NCBI GenBank assembly: GCA_002311665.1
Contig: DBYX01000012.1
Coordinates: forward strand, 1-28,344
DNA: 28,344 nucleotides
Reading direction: 5' to 3'
DNA from: Lachnoclostridium sp. UBA1175
GTDB lineage: Bacteria > Bacillota > Clostridia > Lachnospirales > Lachnospiraceae
Under the pieces are notes generated by a model. It was not told where the DNA came from. It did not search any database and worked only from the letters and a program-made list of their open reading frames with translations. Of the stretch, positions 1 to 6,811 are shown piece after piece. Made by a program: the position numbers and the translations under genes. Position 1 is the first letter of the stretch; each line of letters opens with the position of its first letter.

Positions 1-255
1 ATAGGTAGCGCCGCCGATACGGCGGGCCTTAACTTCCAGAAGAGGCATAAGGTTGTTCATAGCCGTCTCGAAGACTTCCATGGCTTCCTTGCCGCTCTTA
101 GCGGAAACCTGCTCAAATGCGCCGTAAACGATCTTCTGTGCGGTTCCCTTCTTGCCGTCAAGCATGATATTGTTGATCAGCTTGGTAACGACTTTGCTGT
201 TGTAAACCGGATCCGCCAGAACGTCTCTTTTCTGAATATGTCCTTTACGTGGCAC
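1..255 (-). CDS. rpsG: 30S ribosomal protein S7, 3' part missing at window edge
   Basis: This is the first 85 codons of ribosomal protein S7, a primary 16S rRNA-binding protein of the small-subunit head. The translated start (MPRKGHIQKRDVLADPVYNS) and the later stretch with LINNIMLDGKKGTAQKIVYGA match the S7 family closely. The start is GTG at 253-255, preceded by a strong AAGGAGGG ribosome binding site at 263-270; no ATG is near. It follows rpsL on the same strand, the usual str-operon order (rpsL, rpsG, fusA, tuf), so fusA should lie beyond the left edge. The gap to rpsL is unusually long at 251 bp. Confidence 0.95.
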   Translation of the reverse strand, partial: MPRKGHIQKRDVLADPVYNSKVVTKLINNIMLDGKKGTAQKIVYGAFEQVSAKSGKEAMEVFETAMNNLMPLLEVKARRIGGATY

Positions 256-506
256 GTTGCTTCCCTCCTTAATTATTCCCGAAGGTAAGGACCTTCGGTA
301 GGATTAATTCTTCGGTACTCACATTACTGTGTTCATGCGCTCGCTTGTATTTTCACTCGCATCTGCAACCACAAAACTCTGCGACAGGAACGGCTTCGCC
401 GTCCTCGGAAAATTCAGCCCTGCATTTATTAGTAATGAAATTGTCCTGTGTTACTCCGCACGACATTCGTCGCTCGGAACAATGCTGCCGCAACTTTCGT
501 TACGGA
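256..506 (-). promoter_or_regulatory. Long structured rpsL-rpsG intercistronic region
   Basis: A 251-bp gap separates rpsL from rpsG. It holds a perfect 7-bp hairpin (CCGAAGG 279-285 with CCTTCGG 292-298) only a few bases upstream of the rpsG ribosome binding site, and a second inverted repeat at 386-394/398-405 with one bulge. No good internal promoter or U-run was seen. In E. coli the rpsL-rpsG spacer is the binding site by which S7 represses its own operon; an analogous role here is inference only. One copy of ATTTTCCG lies at 406-413 (minus-strand sense). Confidence 0.45.
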
Positions 507-929
507 TTACTTCTTAGCGTCTTTCGGGCGCTTAGCGCCGTACTTGGAGCGAGCCTGGCGTCTCTTGGCAACGCCGGCGGTATCCAGAGTACCGCGGATG
601 ATGTGATAACGGGTACCGGGCAGGTCCTTTACACGGCCGCCGCGGATGAGAACGACGCTATGCTCCTGAAGGTTGTGACCTTCGCCGGGGATGTAGCTCG
701 TTACCTCCATACCGTTACTGAGACGTACACGGGCGATCTTACGAAGAGCCGAGTTAGGCTTCTTCGGGGTCGCGGTACGTACCGCTGTACATACGCCGCG
801 CTTCTGCGGTGCGGACACATCCGTCTGCTTCTTCTTCAGCGAGTTGAAACCCTTCTGGAGAGCCGGAGCGGTGGACTTGGTCGCGCTGACAAGGCGGCCC
901 TTGCGTACTAACTGGTTAAATGTAGGCAT
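507..929 (-). CDS. rpsL: 30S ribosomal protein S12
   Basis: S12 of the ribosomal decoding centre, 140 aa, full length. It carries the family signatures MPTFNQLVRKGR at the N-terminus, TPKKPNSALRKIARVRLSNG in the middle, and GEGHNLQEHSVVLIRGGRVKDLPG with the conserved lysine/proline loop. The lysine of KKPNSA that is mutated in streptomycin-resistant strains is the wild-type residue. ATG 927-929 is preceded by AGGAGGTAATAGG. It is first in the str operon, transcribed from a consensus promoter about 130 bp upstream through a structured leader. Confidence 0.98.
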   Translation of the reverse strand: MPTFNQLVRKGRLVSATKSTAPALQKGFNSLKKKQTDVSAPQKRGVCTAVRTATPKKPNSALRKIARVRLSNGMEVTSYIPGEGHNLQEHSVVLIRGGRVKDLPGTRYHIIRGTLDTAGVAKRRQARSKYGAKRPKDAKK

Positions 930-1008
930 CCTATTACCTCCTGTTCAGATTGATCTTCTGTGTGACAGAAAAAGTGTGGTTGCATACTGCAGATCAACTG
1001 CAAAAAAT

Positions 1009-1056
1009 AACTTGCGATTTCGGGCACAAAAACAAAGGTGCCCAAAAGCGCAAGTT
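1009..1056 (-). promoter_or_regulatory. Leader hairpin with U-run between rpsL promoter and gene
   Basis: On the minus strand two nested stems occur: outer AACTTGCG (1056-1049) with CGCAAGTT (1016-1009), inner GGGCAC (1043-1038) with GTGCCC (1027-1022). A run of six T (1007-1002) follows shortly after. It has the look of an intrinsic terminator or attenuator in the 5' leader of rpsL. The outer stem begins only three bases after the -10 box, so the transcript may lack its first few bases, which would weaken the outer stem. A smaller hairpin (TGCAG/CTGCA) follows. Confidence 0.55.
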
Positions 1057-1058
1057 AG

Positions 1059-1087
1059 ATTATAGTAAAGTGCCTGTCCAATGTCAA
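1059..1087 (-). promoter_or_regulatory. Consensus sigma-A promoter of the str operon
   Basis: TTGACA (1087-1082), 17-bp spacer, TATAAT (1064-1059), reading leftward into rpsL. Both hexamers are perfect matches, as expected for a ribosomal protein operon. It lies in the short gap after the Cys-tail membrane protein gene. Confidence 0.85.
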
Positions 1088-1111
1088 GCAAAAATTTTTC
1101 AAAAAACCCGT

Positions 1112-2380
1112 TTACTTTGCGGTCTTCTCCGATTCCCCGGCAAGCTCCGCAAGCGCGCTCAGGCGCAGGTTCGTGTTATAGAAATCCTTCGTCGTGCAGC
1201 CGGCTCTTCCGCCGCCGGCACAGGCACACGCACACGCGCACGCACAAGCGCAGGAGCTGTGGGCGCAACCGCCGCCCGAGCGATGTGAGGAACCGCCGCC
1301 GCTACTGCTCCTGACACGCGGAACATTGATGACGTGAACGCGGAGATACGTATTCGGCGAGGAATCGTAGCGGTATGTACCGTCCGTTGTCTTACCGCGC
1401 ACGGAAGTCTCCTCGGCCGGGATGTCCTTCTCCTCGATCTTCTCCTCGCTCTTGATGAAGCTTCTGCCGCAGAACTCACAGTTGTCCTTGCCCTCGGGGC
1501 GTGCCGCGCCGCACGCGGGACACGAAGGATAGTACTCGATCTTCGTGCGTGTGATCTTCTTCTCCGTCGTTGTGCCGAAATTTGCTCCTTTGGAGAACGC
1601 TGCCGCTATCAGTGCGATCGGAACCACAAAGATCAGAGCCATAAATCCGAGGAAAATGATGATCCCGATAATGACATCGACAATATCGTCGTCGGATTCG
1701 CCGTCGAAGCCGCCGGATTTGGATATGACCTTCTCCGTATCGAACGCAAACGCGTCATTCTTGTATGTCACGCTCACCGTGTACCGTCCGCCCTTGGCAA
1801 GCTTGGTCGTCCACACGCAGTAGCCGTCCTCAACCTCACACGCCGGATCCCAGCTCTCCGCCTTGTCGCTGTTCCATTTTACGGTGAGCTGATCCACCTT
1901 GCAGTCATCGAACCAGCCCGGCGTGAACCAGTATACCGTCTCACCCTCGGTCAGCTGATTCATCTCATACATATAATCCTGCTGAAGTTCAAACTCGAAC
2001 ACGACAATGCTGCCGGCATAGTATTTGCGGTCGAGGTCGATGCGCAGGTATGTACCGTGGTCATACATATAATCTATGGAACTGATCGTGGACGTCAGCG
2101 CCTTGTAACTCACATAATGCTTGTTCGGGATACCGATCTTGACCCACTCGAGCGGGCCCTCCGAATCCGAATCCAGCACCTTCCATTCTATATGGTAGAC
2201 CATCTTGAGCGTCGCGTCGTCGTTGACGTCGACCGTGATACTGTAGGCCAGTATCTCGTCCAGGTCGCCGGACGCCTTCGCCTCGCGCTTCAACGCGAGC
2301 CCCGCGACAAGCAGGATCAACGCTGCGGCCGCGACAGCGACAAACAATCGCAAAATCCGATGATTTTTCGTCCTCTTCAT
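1112..2380 (-). CDS. Membrane protein with zinc ribbon and (Cys-Ala)6 C-terminal tail, putative radical SAM substrate
   Basis: A 422-aa protein. Layout: N-terminal hydrophobic signal/anchor (about 9-30), a beta-rich presumably extracytoplasmic domain (about 40-220) reminiscent of DUF2207-type proteins, a second membrane segment (about 233-262), a zinc ribbon (Cys287, 290, 301, 304), a Ser/Gly/His linker (358-371), then a tail with Cys372, six alternating Cys-Ala from Cys377 to Cys387, GGGRAG and Cys395, ending after KDFYNTNLRL. The predicted topology puts ribbon and tail in the cytosol. The start is ATG 2378-2380, which overlaps the stop of the upstream radical SAM gene (TGATG) and follows GGGGAGGTG; an upstream in-frame extension inside the radical SAM gene is rejected. 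The function is unknown. Coupling to a SPASM enzyme suggests that the tail is modified (inference). Confidence 0.8.
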   Translation of the reverse strand: MKRTKNHRILRLFVAVAAAALILLVAGLALKREAKASGDLDEILAYSITVDVNDDATLKMVYHIEWKVLDSDSEGPLEWVKIGIPNKHYVSYKALTSTISSIDYMYDHGTYLRIDLDRKYYAGSIVVFEFELQQDYMYEMNQLTEGETVYWFTPGWFDDCKVDQLTVKWNSDKAESWDPACEVEDGYCVWTTKLAKGGRYTVSVTYKNDAFAFDTEKVISKSGGFDGESDDDIVDVIIGIIIFLGFMALIFVVPIALIAAAFSKGANFGTTTEKKITRTKIEYYPSCPACGAARPEGKDNCEFCGRSFIKSEEKIEEKDIPAEETSVRGKTTDGTYRYDSSPNTYLRVHVINVPRVRSSSGGGSSHRSGGGCAHSSCACACACACACAGGGRAGCTTKDFYNTNLRLSALAELAGESEKTAK

Positions 2381-3762
2381 CACTTGCGCACCTCCCCGCG
2401 AATAATCCTGAGCGGGCATTCGCACCGCATCGACGCCGAGAAATCCCTGCGCTCGCGGCAGGCCTCGCCGTTCCATATCGTCTCCCATTCATCGCTGAGC
2501 ATATTGCCGAGCGGTTCTTCGGAGAGCCAGCTCTGGCACGGTACCACATTGCCGCCCGGCGTGATCGCCATATTGCTCAGGCAAGCGCCGCAGTTCGGCG
2601 TGGTGATCCCGAGTTCCTTGCAGAAGTCATCGTCCACCCAGCCCGGCGACGTGAAACTGATCTCCATATCCTGCTCCGCGCAGTATGCCACGGCGCTCTG
2701 CAGGATTTTCCGGATGTCCGCGTTCGTCAACTGGAGATTTTCCGAAGCCTCCCTGGCCGCATTGCCGGTCGTGATCAGGCCGGAGCACGTCACGTAGGTG
2801 ACGCCCTTCGAATGGAGGAAACGAAGCGTCTCGACATAGTCGCTGTTGCTCGTGCACAGGGGCGTGTTGACGCTCAGGTTGAGCCCTGCGGCGATCGCGT
2901 TCTCGATGCCCGCGACCGTGTCCTTCCAGCGCTCCGCGCCGACGAGCCTGTTATGCACCTTCTCGTCATATGAGTAAAATGTCACCTGCACGCTGTCGAG
3001 CGATGCCCTGCGCAGCTGCTCGCAGTACTCCGGCGTCAGTTTGATGCCGTTCGTGTTCAGGCGCGTGATAAACCATTTTGCGTAGTCGATCAGCTCGATC
3101 AGATCCTCGCGCATCGTGGGCTCGCCGCCGGTAAATGTCACCTGCGGGATGCAGGCCTGACGGCACCGGTCGATGATCGTCTTCCATGCCCCGGTGCCAA
3201 GCTCCTTCTCGTCCGAGTGCTCCTGACCCGCGGCATAGCAATGCACGCACTGCTGGTTACAGTGCCACCGGCCTTCCCGGGTCATCGCGCTCACCATCAG
3301 ATCCATCCTGTGCGGCGCGCGCATATACTCCGCGTAATCGCCGAGGCTCACGAACTCGATCGGCTCGGTGACCTCCTGCTCATACGCGATCTGCATAAAC
3401 GTCTTCATAATGCGGTAAATGTCCCTGCGAAAGCGCCATTTTCCGATGAAAGGGTACACCTTGGACACCGACTTGGCCGTCTGCGCGACGATCTCCTTCA
3501 CGTCATCGTTCGAGATCTCCTTCCCGCTGTAGCGGTTGATCTGCTCGATCAACTCCGTGATCAGGATGCTCCACGACACGTTGACCGGCACGATAAACTG
3601 GCCGTTCAGGATCGCGACACTCGCGCCGACGTCATTGCCCTCAACCTTCGGCGGCACAAGGTGGATCCGCACCACGCCCGGCCCCTCCGGATTGAGCGTC
3701 GTGTGGTGAACCTCACCGAAATGCTCCTTCGCGTAACGAAGGACTCGCTTGGATGTTTTCAT
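2380..3762 (-). CDS. Radical SAM/SPASM-domain protein
   Basis: A 460-aa radical SAM enzyme. The [4Fe-4S]-SAM motif is CX3CX2C at Cys168, 172, 175 (WHCNQQCVHCY), followed by the SAM-binding GGEPT at 212-216. The C-terminal region has further cysteines (391, 394, 409, 435, 447, 449) in a SPASM-like arrangement holding auxiliary clusters, typical of peptide-modifying maturases. The N-terminal 150 residues include a stretch (about 46-100) that could be a PqqD-like peptide-recognition fold; this is a guess from pattern only. The start is ATG 3760-3762, with AAAGGAAA upstream; an ATG 30 bp earlier has no ribosome binding site. Its stop overlaps the next gene's start (TGATG), so the two proteins are probably made in fixed ratio. 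Confidence 0.88.
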   Translation of the reverse strand: MKTSKRVLRYAKEHFGEVHHTTLNPEGPGVVRIHLVPPKVEGNDVGASVAILNGQFIVPVNVSWSILITELIEQINRYSGKEISNDDVKEIVAQTAKSVSKVYPFIGKWRFRRDIYRIMKTFMQIAYEQEVTEPIEFVSLGDYAEYMRAPHRMDLMVSAMTREGRWHCNQQCVHCYAAGQEHSDEKELGTGAWKTIIDRCRQACIPQVTFTGGEPTMREDLIELIDYAKWFITRLNTNGIKLTPEYCEQLRRASLDSVQVTFYSYDEKVHNRLVGAERWKDTVAGIENAIAAGLNLSVNTPLCTSNSDYVETLRFLHSKGVTYVTCSGLITTGNAAREASENLQLTNADIRKILQSAVAYCAEQDMEISFTSPGWVDDDFCKELGITTPNCGACLSNMAITPGGNVVPCQSWLSEEPLGNMLSDEWETIWNGEACRERRDFSASMRCECPLRIIRGEVRK

Positions 3763-3802
3763 ACCGAATGTTTCCTTTCCCTTATAATACACATCTATGT
3801 AG

Positions 3803-4234
3803 TCACACGTCTCCGTACAACTTTCTCTGGATCTTCTCAGCCTCCTCGGAAAATGTTATCGTATCCCAGTAATCCTTCACCCGGATCTCAATCACCTCGA
3901 TCGGCCTGACTTCCGTCCGGGAAACCCACTCCCATCCGTCGACCAGCTCAAACGAGTCGGAGGGCAGTACATATATGTACCCTTTCCCCTCCGGATCTAT
4001 GGAGCCGTACCGCAGGAAGCTCCTGATCCCGTCGGAATCAAAGGAAAGCTTTCCCTCGGGCGAATCCGGGTACCACCGGAACGGCATTGCAAAGGGGATC
4101 ACTTCCTCCATCGTCGCGGCCGCGTAGATTCCCATCTGCGCCTCCGCCTCGCACTGCCCGTTCGCCTGCCTCGGCTTCACAATGTCAAAACGATACTGAC
4201 TGCCGTGATACAGCCGGTCCGGTTTCTCACTCAT
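3803..4234 (-). CDS. Small conserved hypothetical, possibly ADP-ribosyltransferase-like fold
   Basis: A 143-aa soluble protein. It opens with RLYHGSQYRFDIVKPR, followed by GIYAAATMEEVIPFAMPF, and later RPIEVIEIRV. The YHGS opening with a later IYA strand resembles small ART-fold proteins of the H-Y-E type, but the resemblance is weak and the function is not established. The start is ATG 4232-4234 behind GGGGG; a TTG five codons upstream is less likely. It sits 40 bp upstream of the radical SAM gene and 71 bp after dusB, all on one strand, so it may belong to the radical SAM operon. A CATTTTCCG copy lies in its coding sequence (3847-3855). Confidence 0.7.
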   Translation of the reverse strand: MSEKPDRLYHGSQYRFDIVKPRQANGQCEAEAQMGIYAAATMEEVIPFAMPFRWYPDSPEGKLSFDSDGIRSFLRYGSIDPEGKGYIYVLPSDSFELVDGWEWVSRTEVRPIEVIEIRVKDYWDTITFSEEAEKIQRKLYGDV

Positions 4235-4305
4235 ACTTATGTCCCCCAAAAACTATATACTCTTTCATCAAGCCGGTCATATCTTATTCATTACTCACGC
4301 CCCGG

Positions 4306-5286
4306 TCACTCGCCGTGGCCGATACGCGTGTCGCGCCATTGCGCGATCAGCTCCGCAAGTCCCTCATACGTCGCGATCTCATTGGCCGCGCGCCGCAGTC
4401 CCGCCGATCCGCGTCTCCCCGAAAAATACCACGCCACATGGCTGCGCATCTCCTTCATCGCGATGAACTCACCCTTGAAGTCGCAGGCCATTCGCGCATG
4501 GCGAAGAACCATTTTGCAAAGCTCCTCGTTGTCCGGCTTCGGGATCTCCGTCCCGTCCGCGAGGTACGCCCCGCACTGCGCGAAGATCCACGGATTGCCC
4601 CGCGCCGCACGCGCGATCATCACACCGTCGCAGCCGGTCTCCCGCATCATCGCCGCCGCGTCCTCCGCGCACGTCACATCGCCGCTGCCGATCACCGGGA
4701 TCTTCACGGCCTCCTTCACGCGTTGCACGCAACCCCAGTCCGAATGCCCCGCGTAGTACTCCTCCCGGAACCGCCCGTGCACCGCGACCATCGAAGCGCC
4801 CGCGTCCTCCGCCGCCTTCGCGACCTCCACGGCACTCTCGACACCGCCGAAGCCCCTGCGGATCTTCACCGTGACCGGCTTGCTCTGCGCGCGCACCATT
4901 GCGTACACGATGTCGTACACAAGCTTCGGATCCTTCATCAGAGACGACCCTTCGCCGTTGTTCACGACCTTCGGCACCGGGCAGCCCATGTTGACATCGA
5001 AAAATGCAAACGGCTTTTCCTCGAGCACCTTCGCCTGCTCCGACATGATCGTCGGGTCCGCCCCGAAGAGCTGCAGCCCGATCGGCTGCTCCGCAGGCTC
5101 CGTCGCGATCAGCTCCGCCGTGTTGGGATTTCGATACATCACGCCCTTCGCGCTGACCATCTCCGTGTATAGAAGTCCCGCCCCCTGCTCCTTGCACAGC
5201 AGACGAAACGGCAGGTCGGTAACGCCTGCCATCGGTCCGAGCGCCAGCGGCGTGCTCACTTCAATTGTTCCGATGTGAAAACTCAA
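4306..5286 (-). CDS. dusB: tRNA-dihydrouridine synthase
   Basis: An FMN-dependent reductase that forms dihydrouridine in the tRNA D-loop; 326 aa, normal family length. Signatures: LGPMAGVTDLPFR near the N-terminus, the catalytic cysteine Cys102 in NMGCPVPKVV, KIRRGF, and the FMN phosphate-binding GSGDVTCAEDA and GVMIARAARGNPWIF. The reading frame stays open 68 codons upstream, but that extension lacks family similarity and crosses a hairpin. The best start is TTG 5284-5286, with GGAAGG 10 bp upstream. It is probably first gene of the unit containing the ART-like and radical SAM genes. Confidence 0.93.
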   Translation of the reverse strand: MSFHIGTIEVSTPLALGPMAGVTDLPFRLLCKEQGAGLLYTEMVSAKGVMYRNPNTAELIATEPAEQPIGLQLFGADPTIMSEQAKVLEEKPFAFFDVNMGCPVPKVVNNGEGSSLMKDPKLVYDIVYAMVRAQSKPVTVKIRRGFGGVESAVEVAKAAEDAGASMVAVHGRFREEYYAGHSDWGCVQRVKEAVKIPVIGSGDVTCAEDAAAMMRETGCDGVMIARAARGNPWIFAQCGAYLADGTEIPKPDNEELCKMVLRHARMACDFKGEFIAMKEMRSHVAWYFSGRRGSAGLRRAANEIATYEGLAELIAQWRDTRIGHGE

Positions 5287-5337
5287 TGGTCTATCTGCCT
5301 TCCGCTCGCGCGTTAGCCCGCACGACGCCCGCTCCTT

Positions 5338-5366
5338 ATTGTACACGATTTTGCGAAAAATATCTA
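5338..5366 (-). promoter_or_regulatory. Candidate proximal dusB promoter
   Basis: TAGATA (5366-5361), 17-bp spacer, TACAAT (5343-5338), about 50 bp upstream of the TTG start of dusB. It lies downstream of the hairpin, so it would give hairpin-independent expression. Confidence 0.55.
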
Positions 5367-5409
5367 CTACCGACGTATGACTATTATCTGTATTGTCTAA
5401 GACAAAGAA

Positions 5410-5444
5410 ATAGCCGCCCAGTCCTGAGAAAACATGGCGGCTAT
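5410..5444 (-). terminator. Hairpin downstream of coaX, upstream of dusB
   Basis: ATAGCCGCC (5444-5436 on the minus strand) pairs with GGCGGCTAT (5418-5410), 9 bp, followed by TTCTTTG. On the plus strand the same hairpin is followed by six T. It most likely ends coaX transcription and may work in both directions. Because a second promoter lies upstream of it (5509-5536), it could also attenuate dusB. Confidence 0.65.
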
Positions 5445-5508
5445 CTTTTTTGCTTACATTTTTCAAGGGCAAACCGTCTACCGGCAGCACCCTTTTCTTT
5501 GTATTCTC

Positions 5509-5536
5509 ATTGTAGCACAGGCAATAGTCTTTTCAA
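5509..5536 (-). promoter_or_regulatory. Candidate distal dusB-facing promoter
   Basis: TTGAAA (5536-5531), 16-bp spacer, TACAAT (5514-5509). A transcript from here would run into the 9-bp hairpin at 5410-5444 after some 60 bases, giving a short leader RNA or attenuated dusB message. Confidence 0.45.
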
Positions 5537-5588
5537 ATGAATCCTCGCTCTGAAAATCCTTTCAAAGCAGACGAATCCTGCCGAAAAC

Positions 5589-6410
5589 TCACTTCCGCCC
5601 GCTCTTCTGCTTCGCGTAGATCAGCTGCAGACCCTTGAGCGTAAGGTCCGGGTCATAGATGTCGATCATGTCGGTCTCGCCGGAAATGATGCGCCCAAGG
5701 CCGCCCGTTGCGATGACCTTCATGCTGTCGAGGCCTGCGGCCTCCCTGACCTTGCGGATCATGTACTCGGTCTGTCCGATGCAGCCGTAGATCAAACCGG
5801 CCTGCATACTGGTGACCGTGTCGGTCGCAAGGATCGTCGAGGGCATCTCTATGCCGATCTCGGGAAGTTTTGCCGCCTCGTTCCACAGCGCATTCGCGCA
5901 GATGCGGATGCCGGGGCTCGTGATACCGCAGCGGAGCGTTCCGTCCGCAAGCACCAGGTCGTATGTCGTCGCCGTGCCGAAGTCGATCACCATGATCGCC
6001 GTCTTCTCCGGCTTACCGAAGAGCTCGTAGCCCGCAACGGCGTCCACCACGCGGTCCGCGCCCATCTCGAGCGGGTTGGCCATTTTCAGACGGATGCCCG
6101 TCTTCGTGCCCGCGCCGACCACGATCGGCGTGTGGTTAAGATACTTGATAACGCCGGAATTCAAGGAGTGCATGATGCCCGGCACAACCGAAGCCACGAT
6201 AACACCTGCGAGCATATCCGGCGTCACGTTGCGCTCCGAGAGCAGGTTCTTGATCCAGATGCCGAACTCGTCGGACGTGCGCGGCAGCTTCGTCGTCATA
6301 CGGAACGTGCCGATGATCTCGCTCCCGCGAAATATACCAAATGTCAGGTTCGTGTTGCCGACATCGATCGCCAGCAGAAACTCACCTGTCTTCTCACTCG
6401 TCTTCGCCAT
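5589..6410 (-). CDS. coaX: Type III pantothenate kinase
   Basis: Catalyses ATP-dependent phosphorylation of pantothenate, the first step of coenzyme A synthesis. 273 aa, usual length. ASKHA-fold landmarks: DVGNTN (16-21) as phosphate-binding loop, GADRVVDAVAG, the second phosphate motif DFGTATTYD, and the C-terminal ATGGLG. The start is ATG 6408-6410 with GGAGGGAG upstream; it overlaps the end of the preceding DUF6145-like gene by 17 bp, indicating co-transcription. Confidence 0.95.
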   Translation of the reverse strand: MAKTSEKTGEFLLAIDVGNTNLTFGIFRGSEIIGTFRMTTKLPRTSDEFGIWIKNLLSERNVTPDMLAGVIVASVVPGIMHSLNSGVIKYLNHTPIVVGAGTKTGIRLKMANPLEMGADRVVDAVAGYELFGKPEKTAIMVIDFGTATTYDLVLADGTLRCGITSPGIRICANALWNEAAKLPEIGIEMPSTILATDTVTSMQAGLIYGCIGQTEYMIRKVREAAGLDSMKVIATGGLGRIISGETDMIDIYDPDLTLKGLQLIYAKQKSGRK

Positions 6411-6744
6411 CCTCGTCTCCCTCCAATCCAAGGAAAAATACTTTCACGTACATCTCGAGCGCCTCCAGCAGGTCGCGCTTCTCATCGCGCAGCCGCTTGA
6501 CCTCAAGCCCGCTGCCGATGTCGTCGTACATAATGTCGCCCTCGCGCGCCGTCGTGTGAAGCTCGAGCGTCCCTTCCTCGTCAAACTCGACCGTCAGCAC
6601 GCCGCCGACCTTCTCTGTGAAGAGGACGCACATAATCTTAAGCTCCTTCTGCACGTCGGCAGGCAGCCCCCGGAAATCGTCGTTCAAATAATATTTTTTC
6701 TCATATGCGTTGCTGCCGCACAGCACAATTCTGTCCTGATACAT
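6394..6744 (-). CDS. DUF6145-like small protein
   Basis: A 116-aa cytosolic protein that I recognise as similar to the DUF6145 family of Lachnospiraceae (motifs VLCGSNAYEKKYYLN, LPADVQKELKIMCVLFTE, LEALEMY); no function is known. ATG 6742-6744 is preceded by AGGA and gives the family-like N-terminus; a TTG 17 codons upstream is possible. It ends in an acidic tail overlapping coaX. A CATTTTCCG copy lies just upstream of the chosen start (6760-6768). Confidence 0.75.
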   Translation of the reverse strand: MYQDRIVLCGSNAYEKKYYLNDDFRGLPADVQKELKIMCVLFTEKVGGVLTVEFDEEGTLELHTTAREGDIMYDDIGSGLEVKRLRDEKRDLLEALEMYVKVFFLGLEGDEDGEDE

Positions 6745-6811
6745 AGTCAAAGTCCTGTTCGGAAAATGTATTCTACAAGTGTAGTTCTTAGTCAAAAGCC
6801 TCTCACCGACC

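Larger units (their letters stand above)
5287..5588. other. 302-bp intergenic region between coaX and dusB
   Basis: No gene is supported. It contains two candidate minus-strand promoters facing dusB and, between them, a hairpin that can act as terminator (all listed separately). The remaining sequence near coaX is AT-rich without recognisable structure. Confidence 0.6.

Noticed and set aside
2381..2488. Upstream start giving a 458-aa form of the Cys-tail protein
   Set aside because: The extra residues lie wholly inside the radical SAM gene; the ATG in the TGATG overlap has a good ribosome binding site and gives a proper signal sequence.
5455..5505. Possible c-di-GMP or other riboswitch before dusB
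   Set aside because: Short matches such as GGGCAAACC and CCGGTAG occur, but the order and the rest of the aptamer core do not fit.
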